A DNA stretch of 64,000 bases from Aquimarina amphilecti (GTDB lineage: Bacteria; Bacteroidota; Bacteroidia; Flavobacteriales; Flavobacteriaceae), in NCBI RefSeq assembly GCF_900109375.1, contig NZ_FOAB01000001.1, positions 372,001 to 436,000 on the forward strand, in the 5' to 3' direction. A model generated the notes under the pieces. It was not told the origin of the DNA. It searched no databases and worked only from the letters and a program-made list of their open reading frames with translations. A program made the translations under genes and the position numbers. Below, piece after piece: positions 1 through 8,974 of the stretch. The first letter of the stretch is position 1. Each line of letters begins with the position of its first letter.

Positions 1-285
1 AATAAAACACATATTGATTTTACAGTAGAGGATAAAAGAGTTGTTTTTATTGATGATGTTTTATACACAGGTCGTAGCATACGATCAGCATTGACGGCTA
101 TACAATCTTTTGGTAGACCAAGAGAAATAGAGCTACTTACGTTGATAGATAGACGCTTTAGTCGTCATTTACCTATTCAGCCTAATTACAGAGGAAGACA
201 GGTGGATGCAATTAATCAAGAGAAAGTAAAAGTACATTGGGTAGAAAATGGAGGAGAAGATGCAGTGTATTTAATTAATAATTAA
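1..285 (+). CDS. pyrR: PyrR: pyrimidine operon regulator / uracil phosphoribosyltransferase (5' partial)
   Basis: The reading frame is open from the first base of the window, so the N-terminal part lies outside. The visible 94 residues contain the PRPP-binding loop VVFIDDVLYTGRSIRSA, typical of the PyrR branch of type I phosphoribosyltransferases, followed by the PyrR tail (LLTLIDRRFSRHLPIQPNYRG). PyrR converts uracil and PRPP to UMP and in many bacteria controls pyr mRNA. pyrB follows 57 bases later on the same strand, the usual pairing. No attenuator hairpin is visible in the short gap. Family assignment is firm; the regulatory role in this phylum is inferred. Confidence 0.93.
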   Translation, partial: NKTHIDFTVEDKRVVFIDDVLYTGRSIRSALTAIQSFGRPREIELLTLIDRRFSRHLPIQPNYRGRQVDAINQEKVKVHWVENGGEDAVYLINN

Positions 286-342
286 AGTTCAATAATTTCT
301 GATATATGATCGTATTTCAGAAGTATAATAATATAAAGAAGA

Positions 343-1272
343 ATGAGTGAATTAAGTGTAAATCACTTACTAGGAATTAAATATCTTACAAAAGAAGATA
401 TTAATCTCATTTTCGAAACAGCGGATCATTTTAAGGAGGTAATCAACAGGCCTATTAAAAAAGTACCTTCGCTTAGAGATATTACAATTGCCAACCTTTT
501 TTTTGAGAACAGCACAAGAACAAGATTGTCATTTGAGCTAGCTGAAAAAAGATTGTCTGCTGATGTTATTAATTTTTCGGCAGCATCATCTTCGGTAAAA
601 AAAGGAGAAACACTTATAGATACGGTTAATAATATCCTTTCAATGAAAGTGGATATGGTTGTAATGAGACATCCAAACCCAGGAGCTGGTGTTTTTCTGT
701 CTAAGCATGTAAATGCAAGTATTGTAAATGCCGGAGATGGAGCCCATGAACATCCAACTCAAGCTTTATTAGATTCGTATTCAATAAGAGAAAAACTAGG
801 AGAAGTAGGAGGTAAAAAAGTTGTTATTGTTGGAGATATTTTGCACTCTAGAGTTGCACTTTCTAATATTTTTGCGCTCAAACTTCAAGGAGCTGAAGTA
901 AAGGTGTGTGGCCCGAAGACACTAATACCTAAATATATTGATAAACTTGGAGTTACTGTAGAGACAAATCTAACAAAAGCTCTAGAATGGTGTGATGTGG
1001 CAAATATGTTACGAGTACAAAATGAAAGAATGGAAATAAGTTATTTTCCATCGACAAGAGAATACACCCAACAATTTGGAGTAAACAAAAGGTTATTGGA
1101 TAGCCTTGATAAAGAGATTGTAATAATGCATCCGGGACCTATTAATCGTGGTGTGGAGATCACGAGTGATGTAGCTGATTCTAAACAAGCCATTATATTA
1201 GATCAGGTTCAAAACGGAGTAGCAGTGAGAATGGCTGTCATTTATCTTTTAGCTTCAAAAATAAAACAATAA
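343..1272 (+). CDS. pyrB: Aspartate carbamoyltransferase, catalytic chain
   Basis: Second step of de novo pyrimidine synthesis: carbamoyl phosphate plus aspartate gives N-carbamoylaspartate. The 309-residue length is normal. Visible motifs are the carbamoyl-phosphate loop STRTR at residues 57-61, KKGET near 86-90, HPTQ at 137-140 and HPGPINRG at 263-270. The start is an ATG. The gene is cytosolic and lies directly after pyrR. No pyrI regulatory chain is next to it; the following gene is a small unrelated protein, so this is probably an unregulated trimer or PyrR-controlled enzyme (inference). Confidence 0.97.
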   Translation: MSELSVNHLLGIKYLTKEDINLIFETADHFKEVINRPIKKVPSLRDITIANLFFENSTRTRLSFELAEKRLSADVINFSAASSSVKKGETLIDTVNNILSMKVDMVVMRHPNPGAGVFLSKHVNASIVNAGDGAHEHPTQALLDSYSIREKLGEVGGKKVVIVGDILHSRVALSNIFALKLQGAEVKVCGPKTLIPKYIDKLGVTVETNLTKALEWCDVANMLRVQNERMEISYFPSTREYTQQFGVNKRLLDSLDKEIVIMHPGPINRGVEITSDVADSKQAIILDQVQNGVAVRMAVIYLLASKIKQ

Positions 1273-1276
1273 ACTT

Positions 1277-1609
1277 ATGATATTCAATAAAGAAGGTTCT
1301 ACAACCATAATCACACAAGAAAAAGCCACTGTAATAGAGTTTGTAAAAGGTATTGAGGATAAATATGAATCTATGAAAAACGATAATATTGTTGCAAATT
1401 TATTTTCGTTAAAAGATTTATCAATCAATGATGTTAATGAGTTTCTTAGAGTATCTAACAAACACAAGTCAAATAAACGTTCTTTTGTTATTGTTACTGA
1501 TAAAATATCTTATGATGATACTCCAAAAGAAATTACTATTGTACCTACTTTAATAGAAGCATTGGATCTGATTGAAATGGAAGAAATAGAAAGAGATCTT
1601 GATTTTTAA
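1277..1609 (+). CDS. Small conserved protein of unknown function between pyrB and rnz
   Basis: A 110-residue acidic soluble protein without signal peptide or membrane segment. It starts 4 bases after the pyrB stop, so it is almost certainly co-transcribed with pyrB. The alternating strand/helix pattern (an N-terminal hairpin, a KHKSNKRSFVIVTD strand, a C-terminal EALDLIEMEEIERD helix) is reminiscent of the small STAS-like alpha/beta fold, but no diagnostic residue is visible and I do not assign a function. It sits one gene upstream of ribonuclease Z, which may be a conserved arrangement. Confidence 0.75.
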   Translation: MIFNKEGSTTIITQEKATVIEFVKGIEDKYESMKNDNIVANLFSLKDLSINDVNEFLRVSNKHKSNKRSFVIVTDKISYDDTPKEITIVPTLIEALDLIEMEEIERDLDF

Positions 1610-1661
1610 AAATATTTAATTAATTCTGTAATCTAAACTAATTTATTACGTCATAATACTT

Positions 1662-2114
1662 ATGAATAAATTAGCCCCATTTATTCTTGTGTTGATATTT
1701 TTCGTTTCAGGTAATATTTATGCACAAGACTGGAAATATGATTTCGACGAGGCAGTAACCTTAGCCAAAGAAAAAGATCAGAATATTGTTTTACTATTTA
1801 CAGGATCTGATTGGTGTCCTCCCTGTATTAAATTGGAAAGGAAAATATTTTCTAATCCAGAATTTAAGAAATTTGCGGATAAAAAATTTATCTGGTTAAA
1901 AGCTGATTTTCCTAAGCGAAAGAAAAATAGATTGTCAAAAGAACAGAGCGAGAAGAATTTTGAATTAGCTGAGCGCTATAATAAAAAAATGGTGTTTCCA
2001 GTTATTTTAGTTATAGATAAAGAAGGTACAGTTCTTGGCGCGACCGGTTATAGAAAAATGTCTGCCGAACGCTATATGAGTTTACTTACTACTTTTGATT
2101 CTTTTGGAAACTGA
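1662..2114 (+). CDS. Exported thioredoxin-like protein (thioredoxin_7 type)
   Basis: The first 21 residues form a signal peptide (MNKLAPFILVLIFFVSGNIYA then Q). The mature part has a thioredoxin fold with a WCPPC active site (cysteines 52 and 55) followed by the aromatic-rich FADKKFIWLKADFP segment and a cis-proline-type turn (MVFPVILVID). The length of 150 residues matches single-domain periplasmic thioredoxins related to the DsbD C-terminal domain. Likely role is thiol-disulfide exchange in the envelope; the partner is unknown. It is flanked by pyrB/unknown and rnz, all on the same strand. Confidence 0.88.
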   Translation: MNKLAPFILVLIFFVSGNIYAQDWKYDFDEAVTLAKEKDQNIVLLFTGSDWCPPCIKLERKIFSNPEFKKFADKKFIWLKADFPKRKKNRLSKEQSEKNFELAERYNKKMVFPVILVIDKEGTVLGATGYRKMSAERYMSLLTTFDSFGN

Positions 2115-2175
2115 ATATAGATTAATCTGTTAGATTAGATTATCTTGAAACTTTTTTAATTTAAGATATATAAAA

Positions 2176-3081
2176 TTGAAAGTAACAATTTTAGGCTGCT
2201 ATTCTGCAACACCGAGAACATTTACGAACCCAACTTCACAGGTATTAGAAATAAACAATCATATTTTTCTTATTGATTGTGGAGAGGGAACCCAGGTAGA
2301 ACTTAGGCGAAATAAGGTTAAATTCTCTAGAATTAATCATATTTTTATTTCTCATCTCCATGGAGATCATTTTTTTGGGCTTGTTGGATTGGTTTCTACA
2401 TTTAGGATGTTAAATAGAGAAAACCCACTTCATATTTATGGGCCTAAAGGGATAAAGGAAGCGATTACTTTACAATTAAAACTTTCTAATTCTTGGACAG
2501 ATTACCCGTTACATTTTCATGAACTTACGAATACAGATTCAGAGTTAGTGTTCGAGGATGATAAAGTAATCGTTAAGACTATACCACTTCAACACCGCAT
2601 TTATTGTAATGGTTTCTTATTTCAAGAAAAGTTAGGAGATAGAAAGCTACTAATTAGTAAGGTTGTTAACTATGATATTGATAAGGCGTATTACAAGTCT
2701 ATAAAGAAAGGAAAGGATGTAGTACTACCGGATGGAAGTGTTATTCCCAATACAGAGTTAACAGATGATCCTGCGCCGGCTAAAAGTTATGCCTTTTGTA
2801 GTGATACTAGGTATGATGAAGATAAGATTTCTTTGCTTAATGATGTAACAGTTTTGTATCATGAATCAACTTTTCTTGAGAGTCATAAACATTTATGTCA
2901 GAGAACGGGTCATAGTACAGCTATAGAAGCCGCAACAATAGCTAAGAAAGCAAATGCTAAGAACTTAATTTTGGGACATTATTCTACAAGGTATGGTAAT
3001 ATAGAGCATTTTAGAGAAGAAGCTTCTACTGTTTTTGAAAATGTAGTTATTGGAGATGATGGTAAAGTTTTTGAGTTCTAA
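2176..3081 (+). CDS. rnz: Ribonuclease Z (tRNA 3' endonuclease)
   Basis: Metallo-beta-lactamase-fold nuclease that trims tRNA 3' trailers. The zinc motif HLHGDH is at residues 60-65, with the further metal ligands in FCSDTRYDE, the HST motif (GHSTAIEAA) and GHYSTRYG near the C-terminus, as in the short RNase Z form. The 301-residue length is normal. The frame begins at a TTG codon (MKVTILGCYSATP), which matches the usual N-terminus of the family, so the alternative start is likely genuine. Confidence 0.95.
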   Translation: MKVTILGCYSATPRTFTNPTSQVLEINNHIFLIDCGEGTQVELRRNKVKFSRINHIFISHLHGDHFFGLVGLVSTFRMLNRENPLHIYGPKGIKEAITLQLKLSNSWTDYPLHFHELTNTDSELVFEDDKVIVKTIPLQHRIYCNGFLFQEKLGDRKLLISKVVNYDIDKAYYKSIKKGKDVVLPDGSVIPNTELTDDPAPAKSYAFCSDTRYDEDKISLLNDVTVLYHESTFLESHKHLCQRTGHSTAIEAATIAKKANAKNLILGHYSTRYGNIEHFREEASTVFENVVIGDDGKVFEF

Positions 3082-3140
3082 AGAAAGAAATACATTTTTT
3101 CATATTACATTTAAATCATCAATGCGCTAATTGTAAAATA

Positions 3141-3788
3141 ATGAATAGAGATCTAACAAGTTATAGAAAATCTTACGATAAAAAAGCTTTAGAAGAAAAG
3201 GAGTTACCTGTATCTCCCTTCTTTTTGTTTTCTAATTGGTTTAAAGAAGTTGAAGAAGCTGGCGGGGTAGAAGAAGCTAATGCGATGACACTTACAACGT
3301 CTGGGTTGGATGGTTTTCCTAAAGCAAGAATTGTATTGCTTAAACATTTTGATGAAAATGGATTTGTGTTTTATACGAATTATGAATCAGAAAAAGGAAA
3401 AGCTATGGAGGTTAATAGTAAAATATGCCTTTCCTTTTTTTGGCCAAATCTAGAGCGTCAGGTAATTATAAAAGGAGAAGTTAAAAAAATCTCTAAGAAA
3501 AAAAGTGATGATTATTTTAACTCTCGTCCACGGGGAAGTCAATTAGGGGCTTGGGCATCAGAGCAAAGTAACATAGTTGATTCTAGAGCTGTTCTAGAAG
3601 ACAAATTAGTTTCATTAACTGAGAAATATGAGGGAAAAGAAATCCCTAGACCTCATTTTTGGGGTGGTTATTCTGTGGAACCAAAAGAATTTGAATTTTG
3701 GCAGGGAAGACCAAATAGACTTCATGATAGAATTAGATATGTTAAGCAGGATGAAAACAATTGGTTGACAAATAGGTTATCACCTTGA
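3141..3788 (+). CDS. pdxH: Pyridoxamine 5'-phosphate oxidase
   Basis: FMN enzyme making pyridoxal phosphate from PNP or PMP. The 215-residue protein shows the FMN-binding GFPKARIVLLK segment (about 58-68), SRPRGSQLGAWASEQS in the middle and the PLP-binding tail FWQGRPNRLHDR at 186-197. It follows rnz by 59 bases and ends 13 bases before the convergent OmpA-family gene. Several PLP enzymes occur later in the window, but none is linked to it by position. Confidence 0.96.
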   Translation: MNRDLTSYRKSYDKKALEEKELPVSPFFLFSNWFKEVEEAGGVEEANAMTLTTSGLDGFPKARIVLLKHFDENGFVFYTNYESEKGKAMEVNSKICLSFFWPNLERQVIIKGEVKKISKKKSDDYFNSRPRGSQLGAWASEQSNIVDSRAVLEDKLVSLTEKYEGKEIPRPHFWGGYSVEPKEFEFWQGRPNRLHDRIRYVKQDENNWLTNRLSP

Positions 3789-3801
3789 TCCCGCAAAACT
3801 A

Positions 3802-6030
3802 TTACATAATTACAAAACTAGATCTGCGATTTTTTCTGTATTCTTCTTCAGAACAATCTTCACCATCTTCACATTTGTTTACCGGTTTTGCTTCTCCAAA
3901 TCCGATATAAGATAGAATTCTATTCTCTGAAATATTTTTACTGATTAAATATCTGTAGATAGATTCTGCTCTTTTTTGAGATAACGTAAGATTATAATCA
4001 GTATCACCTCTACTATCCGAATGAGTTTCTATTTTGATAATCATGCCAGGATATTCTTTGGTCATCAGTGATACAACCTTGTCTAACTCAACGATAGCTC
4101 TTTCTGTGATGTCCCATTTGTCAAATTCAAAATATATTTCATTCAACTTAATAAGGTCATTAATAGTTTTATCTAGTGCTATTCTAGAGTTCAGATTGGA
4201 ATCAGATTCTGGATCCTTACTAGTATTTACAATATCATTATTGTTAATACCTGTACTCTCAGTATTTTCTGATCTGTTAGAATTATTTAACTCTACTATG
4301 TTTTTGTCTAATTCTTTGGTTCTAGCAGCGAAATCAGTATTGAAATTCGGACAGTTTAATCCACTCATATCAACAGCTAGTTTAAGTTGGTAGTAATCTG
4401 GTAAATTACATTTGTTAATGTGATTATATCCTTTACTAAACTTTTTTGTTTCATTAAGAGAACCGTTAAACTCTGCAATGACAGGTTGGTCAACTATAGT
4501 AACCTCTCCAGTTTCATTTAATAAATCGCAACTAGTATTTACCTTAATAGAATAACGAATTTCAAATGGATCACTATCAATTTTCACCATTTTGTTAGGC
4601 ACAGAAAAACTTAGAGTCCTTGTTGGCTCATCATAAGACACTTTAATTTTCTTAGAAGGCAATATCACCGATTCCTTAGCAAATAATACATTCTTAGGTA
4701 AAACATCCTTTATAATGGTGTTTTTAGCATCATCATTACCGTCATTATTTACGGTAAGACTATAAATAATGTCTTGGTCTGGTGCGACTATATCATTTGG
4801 GAAAACGAAGCTGTTATCTGTATACCGAGATCTCTTTATAATCTGAATAGCAGGCTCGTATATTTCTACGCTAAACGCAACTGCCATTACAGAATATCCA
4901 TCGTTATCCGTTAATAATCTAAAACTAGATTTCGTTTGGTTATTACCTATAATACTATTTCTCGGGTTTTTTATGTCAAATAAATCAGCGTCATACCCTA
5001 AAGTATTTTGACTTGCTGGAACTCTAGAAGCAATATTTTTTCCGTTTTCAGTAATGTTTGCATTAAAGAAGTTATTCATCGGATTAGTGTTATCCGTAAT
5101 ACCTTTATATTTATTAGTTTCATTAGACATAACCTGAAAACGATCACCTCGTATTCCTTTGTCTCCTTCATAAGAAATTACACCGATCTTTCCGTGTACT
5201 GCACCTTCTGGTATAGTTTGAAAGTTGTCAAAAGAAAATTCAACTGGTTTAGCTTTAGAATCAATGTTTACAAAACCATCATATACATAAAAACGTTTTC
5301 TAGGTTTAGAATTATCTTCATAAATAACAACCATAGTCCAGCCACCTGCTAAACCATTTCCTAGGATCGCATCATCATTAACTTCTGAAGTAGTAGCAGG
5401 AATGTTAGCAACTGTATAAGTTCCTGTCGCATCTTCTAGGTTCATTACTTCCTTAGTTATATCTTTATAACAGGAATATTGTTTAAATAATGATTTAGAG
5501 TCATTATAATAATCGTGTATTATTTGAGCATTTGTAATGGTGGTATATGAATCACTACCAGGGTATTTAATTTTAATAGAAGAGATGTCGTGCTCTCTAT
5601 TTTCATCAGCATAAGAAGCTGTCCAATAAAGACCAACGTGCTTAATAGCCGCACAACCTGACTTTATATCAAGATCAGCACTACTAGAATTAAAAGTGGA
5701 AGGATCATTATCAATATCAATAAATCCCATTCTAAATTGATTATTCAATCCACCATTATTGTAACTTTTATTTGGATTGAATACATCAGTACCATCGTCA
5801 TTACTAACTTTACCAAGAATAGTATTGGATACGAATTTAAAATCACCTTTAATTGTAAATTCTGTTCTTTTCTCAAGAGGAACTTCGACTTGAGAATGTA
5901 AACTAAAAGCAAAACATAGTATAGTTAGTACAATGCTAACATACGTTTTCGTATAGTTTGTTATTTGATTACCTGTTTTTTCCACTTTTCCTTTTTTATT
6001 CCCTATTATATATAACTTAAATCTTGTCAC
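3802..6030 (-). CDS. Large secreted protein with C-terminal OmpA peptidoglycan-binding domain
   Basis: A 742-residue envelope protein. The N-terminus has an unusually long charged region (about 28 residues) before a hydrophobic signal segment ending near FAFSLHSQ; no later start codon would keep the signal. The middle is a beta-rich Asn/Asp-rich ectodomain containing a DUF11-like module (VNNDGNDDAKNTIIKDVLP). The last ~105 residues are an OmpA/MotB domain (IYFEFDKWDITERAIVELD, IKIETHSDSRGDTDYNLTLS, then an acidic Cys pair EDCSEEEYRKNRRSSF). OmpA domains bind peptidoglycan, so the protein is probably an outer-membrane or periplasmic anchor with an exposed ectodomain. The exact function is unknown. 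Confidence 0.85.
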   Translation of the reverse strand: MTRFKLYIIGNKKGKVEKTGNQITNYTKTYVSIVLTILCFAFSLHSQVEVPLEKRTEFTIKGDFKFVSNTILGKVSNDDGTDVFNPNKSYNNGGLNNQFRMGFIDIDNDPSTFNSSSADLDIKSGCAAIKHVGLYWTASYADENREHDISSIKIKYPGSDSYTTITNAQIIHDYYNDSKSLFKQYSCYKDITKEVMNLEDATGTYTVANIPATTSEVNDDAILGNGLAGGWTMVVIYEDNSKPRKRFYVYDGFVNIDSKAKPVEFSFDNFQTIPEGAVHGKIGVISYEGDKGIRGDRFQVMSNETNKYKGITDNTNPMNNFFNANITENGKNIASRVPASQNTLGYDADLFDIKNPRNSIIGNNQTKSSFRLLTDNDGYSVMAVAFSVEIYEPAIQIIKRSRYTDNSFVFPNDIVAPDQDIIYSLTVNNDGNDDAKNTIIKDVLPKNVLFAKESVILPSKKIKVSYDEPTRTLSFSVPNKMVKIDSDPFEIRYSIKVNTSCDLLNETGEVTIVDQPVIAEFNGSLNETKKFSKGYNHINKCNLPDYYQLKLAVDMSGLNCPNFNTDFAARTKELDKNIVELNNSNRSENTESTGINNNDIVNTSKDPESDSNLNSRIALDKTINDLIKLNEIYFEFDKWDITERAIVELDKVVSLMTKEYPGMIIKIETHSDSRGDTDYNLTLSQKRAESIYRYLISKNISENRILSYIGFGEAKPVNKCEDGEDCSEEEYRKNRRSSFVIM

Positions 6031-6377
6031 TAAATTGCGTTTAATTAATCAGGGTAAACGTCTTCATTCTAAGGGGAAACCGTAGGTAAATTTAAATTTT
6101 AACATTTGATTATGTAAGTAAAATCTGTTCTTTTCGATATAAAATACTCTTTTATCGATTAAGTGTAGGCTATTACCCGACTCATTTCCATAGATTTATG
6201 TTTTTGGTTTTACAATATTTTAGGATTTGTTTTACCTTCAGTTAATCTTTTCAAAAATTCTAATTAGTCATAGGTTTTTTATAAATAATCTTTTTTATCA
6301 TATTATTTATAAAATTGTGAATGCTTATTCTTAAACTTGCGTGTATAATTCTATTTTGCTTAAACTTTTTCTGAAGT
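6031..6377. other. Divergent intergenic region between the OmpA-family gene and sixA
   Basis: About 350 bases of very AT-rich DNA with no credible reading frame. It must carry promoters for both flanking operons. The only GC-rich patch is the CTAAGGGGAAACCGTAGG stretch near 6069-6088, about 40 bases upstream of the OmpA-family start, which weakly resembles the GGGG/CCCC inverted repeats noted upstream of two other genes. I see no consensus promoter that I would commit to. Confidence 0.5.
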
Positions 6378-6863
6378 ATGAAAACTTTATATATTATTAG
6401 GCATGCTAAATCTTCTTGGGAGTTTGATTTGGATGATCATAAAAGACCTTTAAATAAACGAGGTTTAAGGGATGCAAATTTGATTGGAAAAGAGCTGAAA
6501 GGCCTAGTTAAAACTATTAATAAAGTGGTAAGCAGTGATGCAGAAAGGGCTAAAAGTACTGCTAAGATTATATTAGATAATCTAGAGATTGATGATAGTA
6601 TATTTAGTTTAGAGCCAAATCTTTATGATTTTAATGGCCATCAAGTAATAGAAGTAATTAAAAATTGTGATAATAAGGTAAATACTCTTTTGATTTTTGG
6701 TCATAATCATGCATTTACTTCTATAGCAAACCTTTACGGTAGAGATATGATAGATAATCTACCAACTGCAGGTGTTATAGGTATTGAGTTTGATATAGAT
6801 AGTTGGAAAGATATTAGTGTAGGAAAAAACATACTGACTCTATTCCCTAAAGATTTGCGATAA
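6378..6863 (+). CDS. sixA: Histidine phosphatase SixA family protein
   Basis: A 161-residue member of the histidine phosphatase (phosphoglycerate mutase-like) superfamily. The catalytic RHAKSSWEF motif is at residues 8-16 and the second catalytic histidine lies in FGHNHAF near residue 110. SixA in E. coli dephosphorylates phospho-histidine proteins. Here the stop codon abuts the ATG of ppk1 with no gap, so it belongs to the polyphosphate operon. PPK1 itself works through a phospho-histidine, which makes a link to polyphosphate metabolism attractive (inference). Confidence 0.92.
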   Translation: MKTLYIIRHAKSSWEFDLDDHKRPLNKRGLRDANLIGKELKGLVKTINKVVSSDAERAKSTAKIILDNLEIDDSIFSLEPNLYDFNGHQVIEVIKNCDNKVNTLLIFGHNHAFTSIANLYGRDMIDNLPTAGVIGIEFDIDSWKDISVGKNILTLFPKDLR

Positions 6864-8969
6864 ATGATAGAAAATCAGGTTAATAAATACATAAATCGAG
6901 AATTAAGTTGGTTACAATTTAATGCAAGGGTGTTACAAGAAGCTTCTGATGAAAGTGTTCCTTTATTAGAAAGGTTACGATTTATAGGTATATTTTCTAA
7001 TAATTTAGATGAATTTTTTAAAGTACGTTATGCAGCTATAAAAAGAATAGATCTTGCCGGTAGGGATGGTAAAAATGTTTTAAAAGGTAAAACAGCCAGT
7101 GAGTTATTAGAGCAGATTACTAAAATTGTAATAAAACAACAGGCAGAAAGTTTAAAAACGATTAATACAATTGGAGAAAGGCTTAGAGAGCACAATATTT
7201 TTATTATCAATGAAAATCAGGTTACTCCAGAGCAAGATAGTTTTATTCGTAGATACTTTGTGGATAAGGTAAGTCCCGCCTTAGTGACTTATATATTGAA
7301 TGATCTGGATAAATTTCCGCATCTTAAAGATAGTGTAGCGTATCTAGCGGTAAAACTAGTTTTAAAGGATAAAGTACCTAAAGAAGGAAAGATATCTAAG
7401 ATATTACACCAGAAAACAAAAGAGAAGATATATGCTTTAATTGAAATACCTAAGAATACAGATCGTTTTGTTGTGTTGCCAGAAAAAGACGGTAAAAAAT
7501 ATATAATAATTCTTGATGATCTTATACGATACTGTATGCAAATCAACTTTAGTATTTTTGATTATGTAAGCGCTTCTGCTAATATGATTAAAATTACAAG
7601 GGATGCTCAGTTGGATTTTGATAATGATTTTAGTAAAAGTTTTATAGAAAAAATCTCTAGTAGTGTTAAATCAAGAAGAGATGGAGAACCTGTAAGGTTT
7701 GTATATGATAAGAATATAGACAAAGACACGCTTAACTTTTTAATGGAAAAAATGGGTGTTGATAATGCAGACAGTATTATTCCTGGAGGTAGATATCATA
7801 ACCGCAGAGATTATATGAATTTTCCGGATTTGGGAAAAAAAGAGTTGGTCTATCAATCACTAATTCCATTAACAATCCCCGGATTAAGTCTACAAGGAAG
7901 TCTTCTGGATAAAATAGCAAAAAAGGATTATTTACAATATACTCCATATCATACATTTTCTTATACCGTAAAGTTTCTTCGTGAATCAGCAATTGATCCG
8001 AAAGTAAAAACGATTAAGATAACGATATATCGATTAGCTAGTATTTCGCATATCGCTAGTTCTTTGATAAATGCAGCTAAGAATGGAAAAAAAGTTACTG
8101 TACAAATAGAGCTTCAAGCTAGATTTGATGAACAAGCAAATATTAGCTATGCAGAACAAATGCAAAGAGAAGGAGTAAATTTAATTTTTGGTGTTCCAGG
8201 TTTAAAAGTTCATTGTAAAGCTTGTATTATTGAACGAGAAGAAAAAGGAAAACTAAAACGATACGGTTTCATAAGTACTGGAAACTTTAATGAATCTACT
8301 GCTAAGATATATACAGATTATACTTTGTTTACTACTAATGAAGCTATTTTGAAAGAAACAAATAAAGTCTTTAAGTTTTTTGAGATTAATTATAAAGTAA
8401 GTAGGTATAAACATTTATTTGTATCTCCTCATTATACCAGAAGTTCATTGACAAAGTTAATAGATACTGAAATAGAAAATAGTAAACAAGGAAAACCTGC
8501 TGGTATTAAATTAAAACTTAATAGTCTTAGTGATTATAGAATGATTGATAAGCTCTATGAAGCAAGTAGAGCGGGTGTAAAGATTGATTTGATAATTAGA
8601 GGAATATGTTGTTTGATTCCAGGCATCCCAGGAATGAGTGAAAACATTAGAGCTATCAGTGTGGTTGATAAGTTTTTAGAACATCCAAGACTTTTAATAT
8701 TTAAAAATGCTGGAGATCCTAAAGTTTTTATATCTTCTGCTGATTGGATGAGAAGAAACCTTGATAGACGTGTAGAAATAACTTGTCCCATCTATGATAA
8801 TGATATTAAGGATGAATTGATGGATACTTTTGAGATTTGTTGGAGTGATAATGTGAAGGGACGAAAACTTTCAGAAAATCAGGATAATGGGTATATTCGA
8901 AACGATAATGCGAAGGTAAGGTCTCAAATTGCGACTTACGATTATTATTTAAGAAAACTAGGAAATTAA
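6864..8969 (+). CDS. ppk1: Polyphosphate kinase 1
   Basis: Reversible transfer of the ATP gamma-phosphate to inorganic polyphosphate. The 701-residue length is typical. The protein opens with the PPK N-domain signature (NRELSWLQFNARVL), has the phospholipase-D-like catalytic half with the autophosphorylated histidine in LKVHCKAC at residue 450, and a second conserved histidine in FLEHPR at residue 607. The C-terminal RRNLDRRVEITCPI block is also characteristic. Its start codon directly follows the sixA stop, and ppx follows after 5 bases, forming a three-gene operon. Confidence 0.97.
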   Translation: MIENQVNKYINRELSWLQFNARVLQEASDESVPLLERLRFIGIFSNNLDEFFKVRYAAIKRIDLAGRDGKNVLKGKTASELLEQITKIVIKQQAESLKTINTIGERLREHNIFIINENQVTPEQDSFIRRYFVDKVSPALVTYILNDLDKFPHLKDSVAYLAVKLVLKDKVPKEGKISKILHQKTKEKIYALIEIPKNTDRFVVLPEKDGKKYIIILDDLIRYCMQINFSIFDYVSASANMIKITRDAQLDFDNDFSKSFIEKISSSVKSRRDGEPVRFVYDKNIDKDTLNFLMEKMGVDNADSIIPGGRYHNRRDYMNFPDLGKKELVYQSLIPLTIPGLSLQGSLLDKIAKKDYLQYTPYHTFSYTVKFLRESAIDPKVKTIKITIYRLASISHIASSLINAAKNGKKVTVQIELQARFDEQANISYAEQMQREGVNLIFGVPGLKVHCKACIIEREEKGKLKRYGFISTGNFNESTAKIYTDYTLFTTNEAILKETNKVFKFFEINYKVSRYKHLFVSPHYTRSSLTKLIDTEIENSKQGKPAGIKLKLNSLSDYRMIDKLYEASRAGVKIDLIIRGICCLIPGIPGMSENIRAISVVDKFLEHPRLLIFKNAGDPKVFISSADWMRRNLDRRVEITCPIYDNDIKDELMDTFEICWSDNVKGRKLSENQDNGYIRNDNAKVRSQIATYDYYLRKLGN

Positions 8970-8974
8970 ATATT

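Noticed and set aside
286..342. PyrR attenuator between pyrR and pyrB
   Set aside because: The 57-base gap has no stable hairpin followed by a T run.
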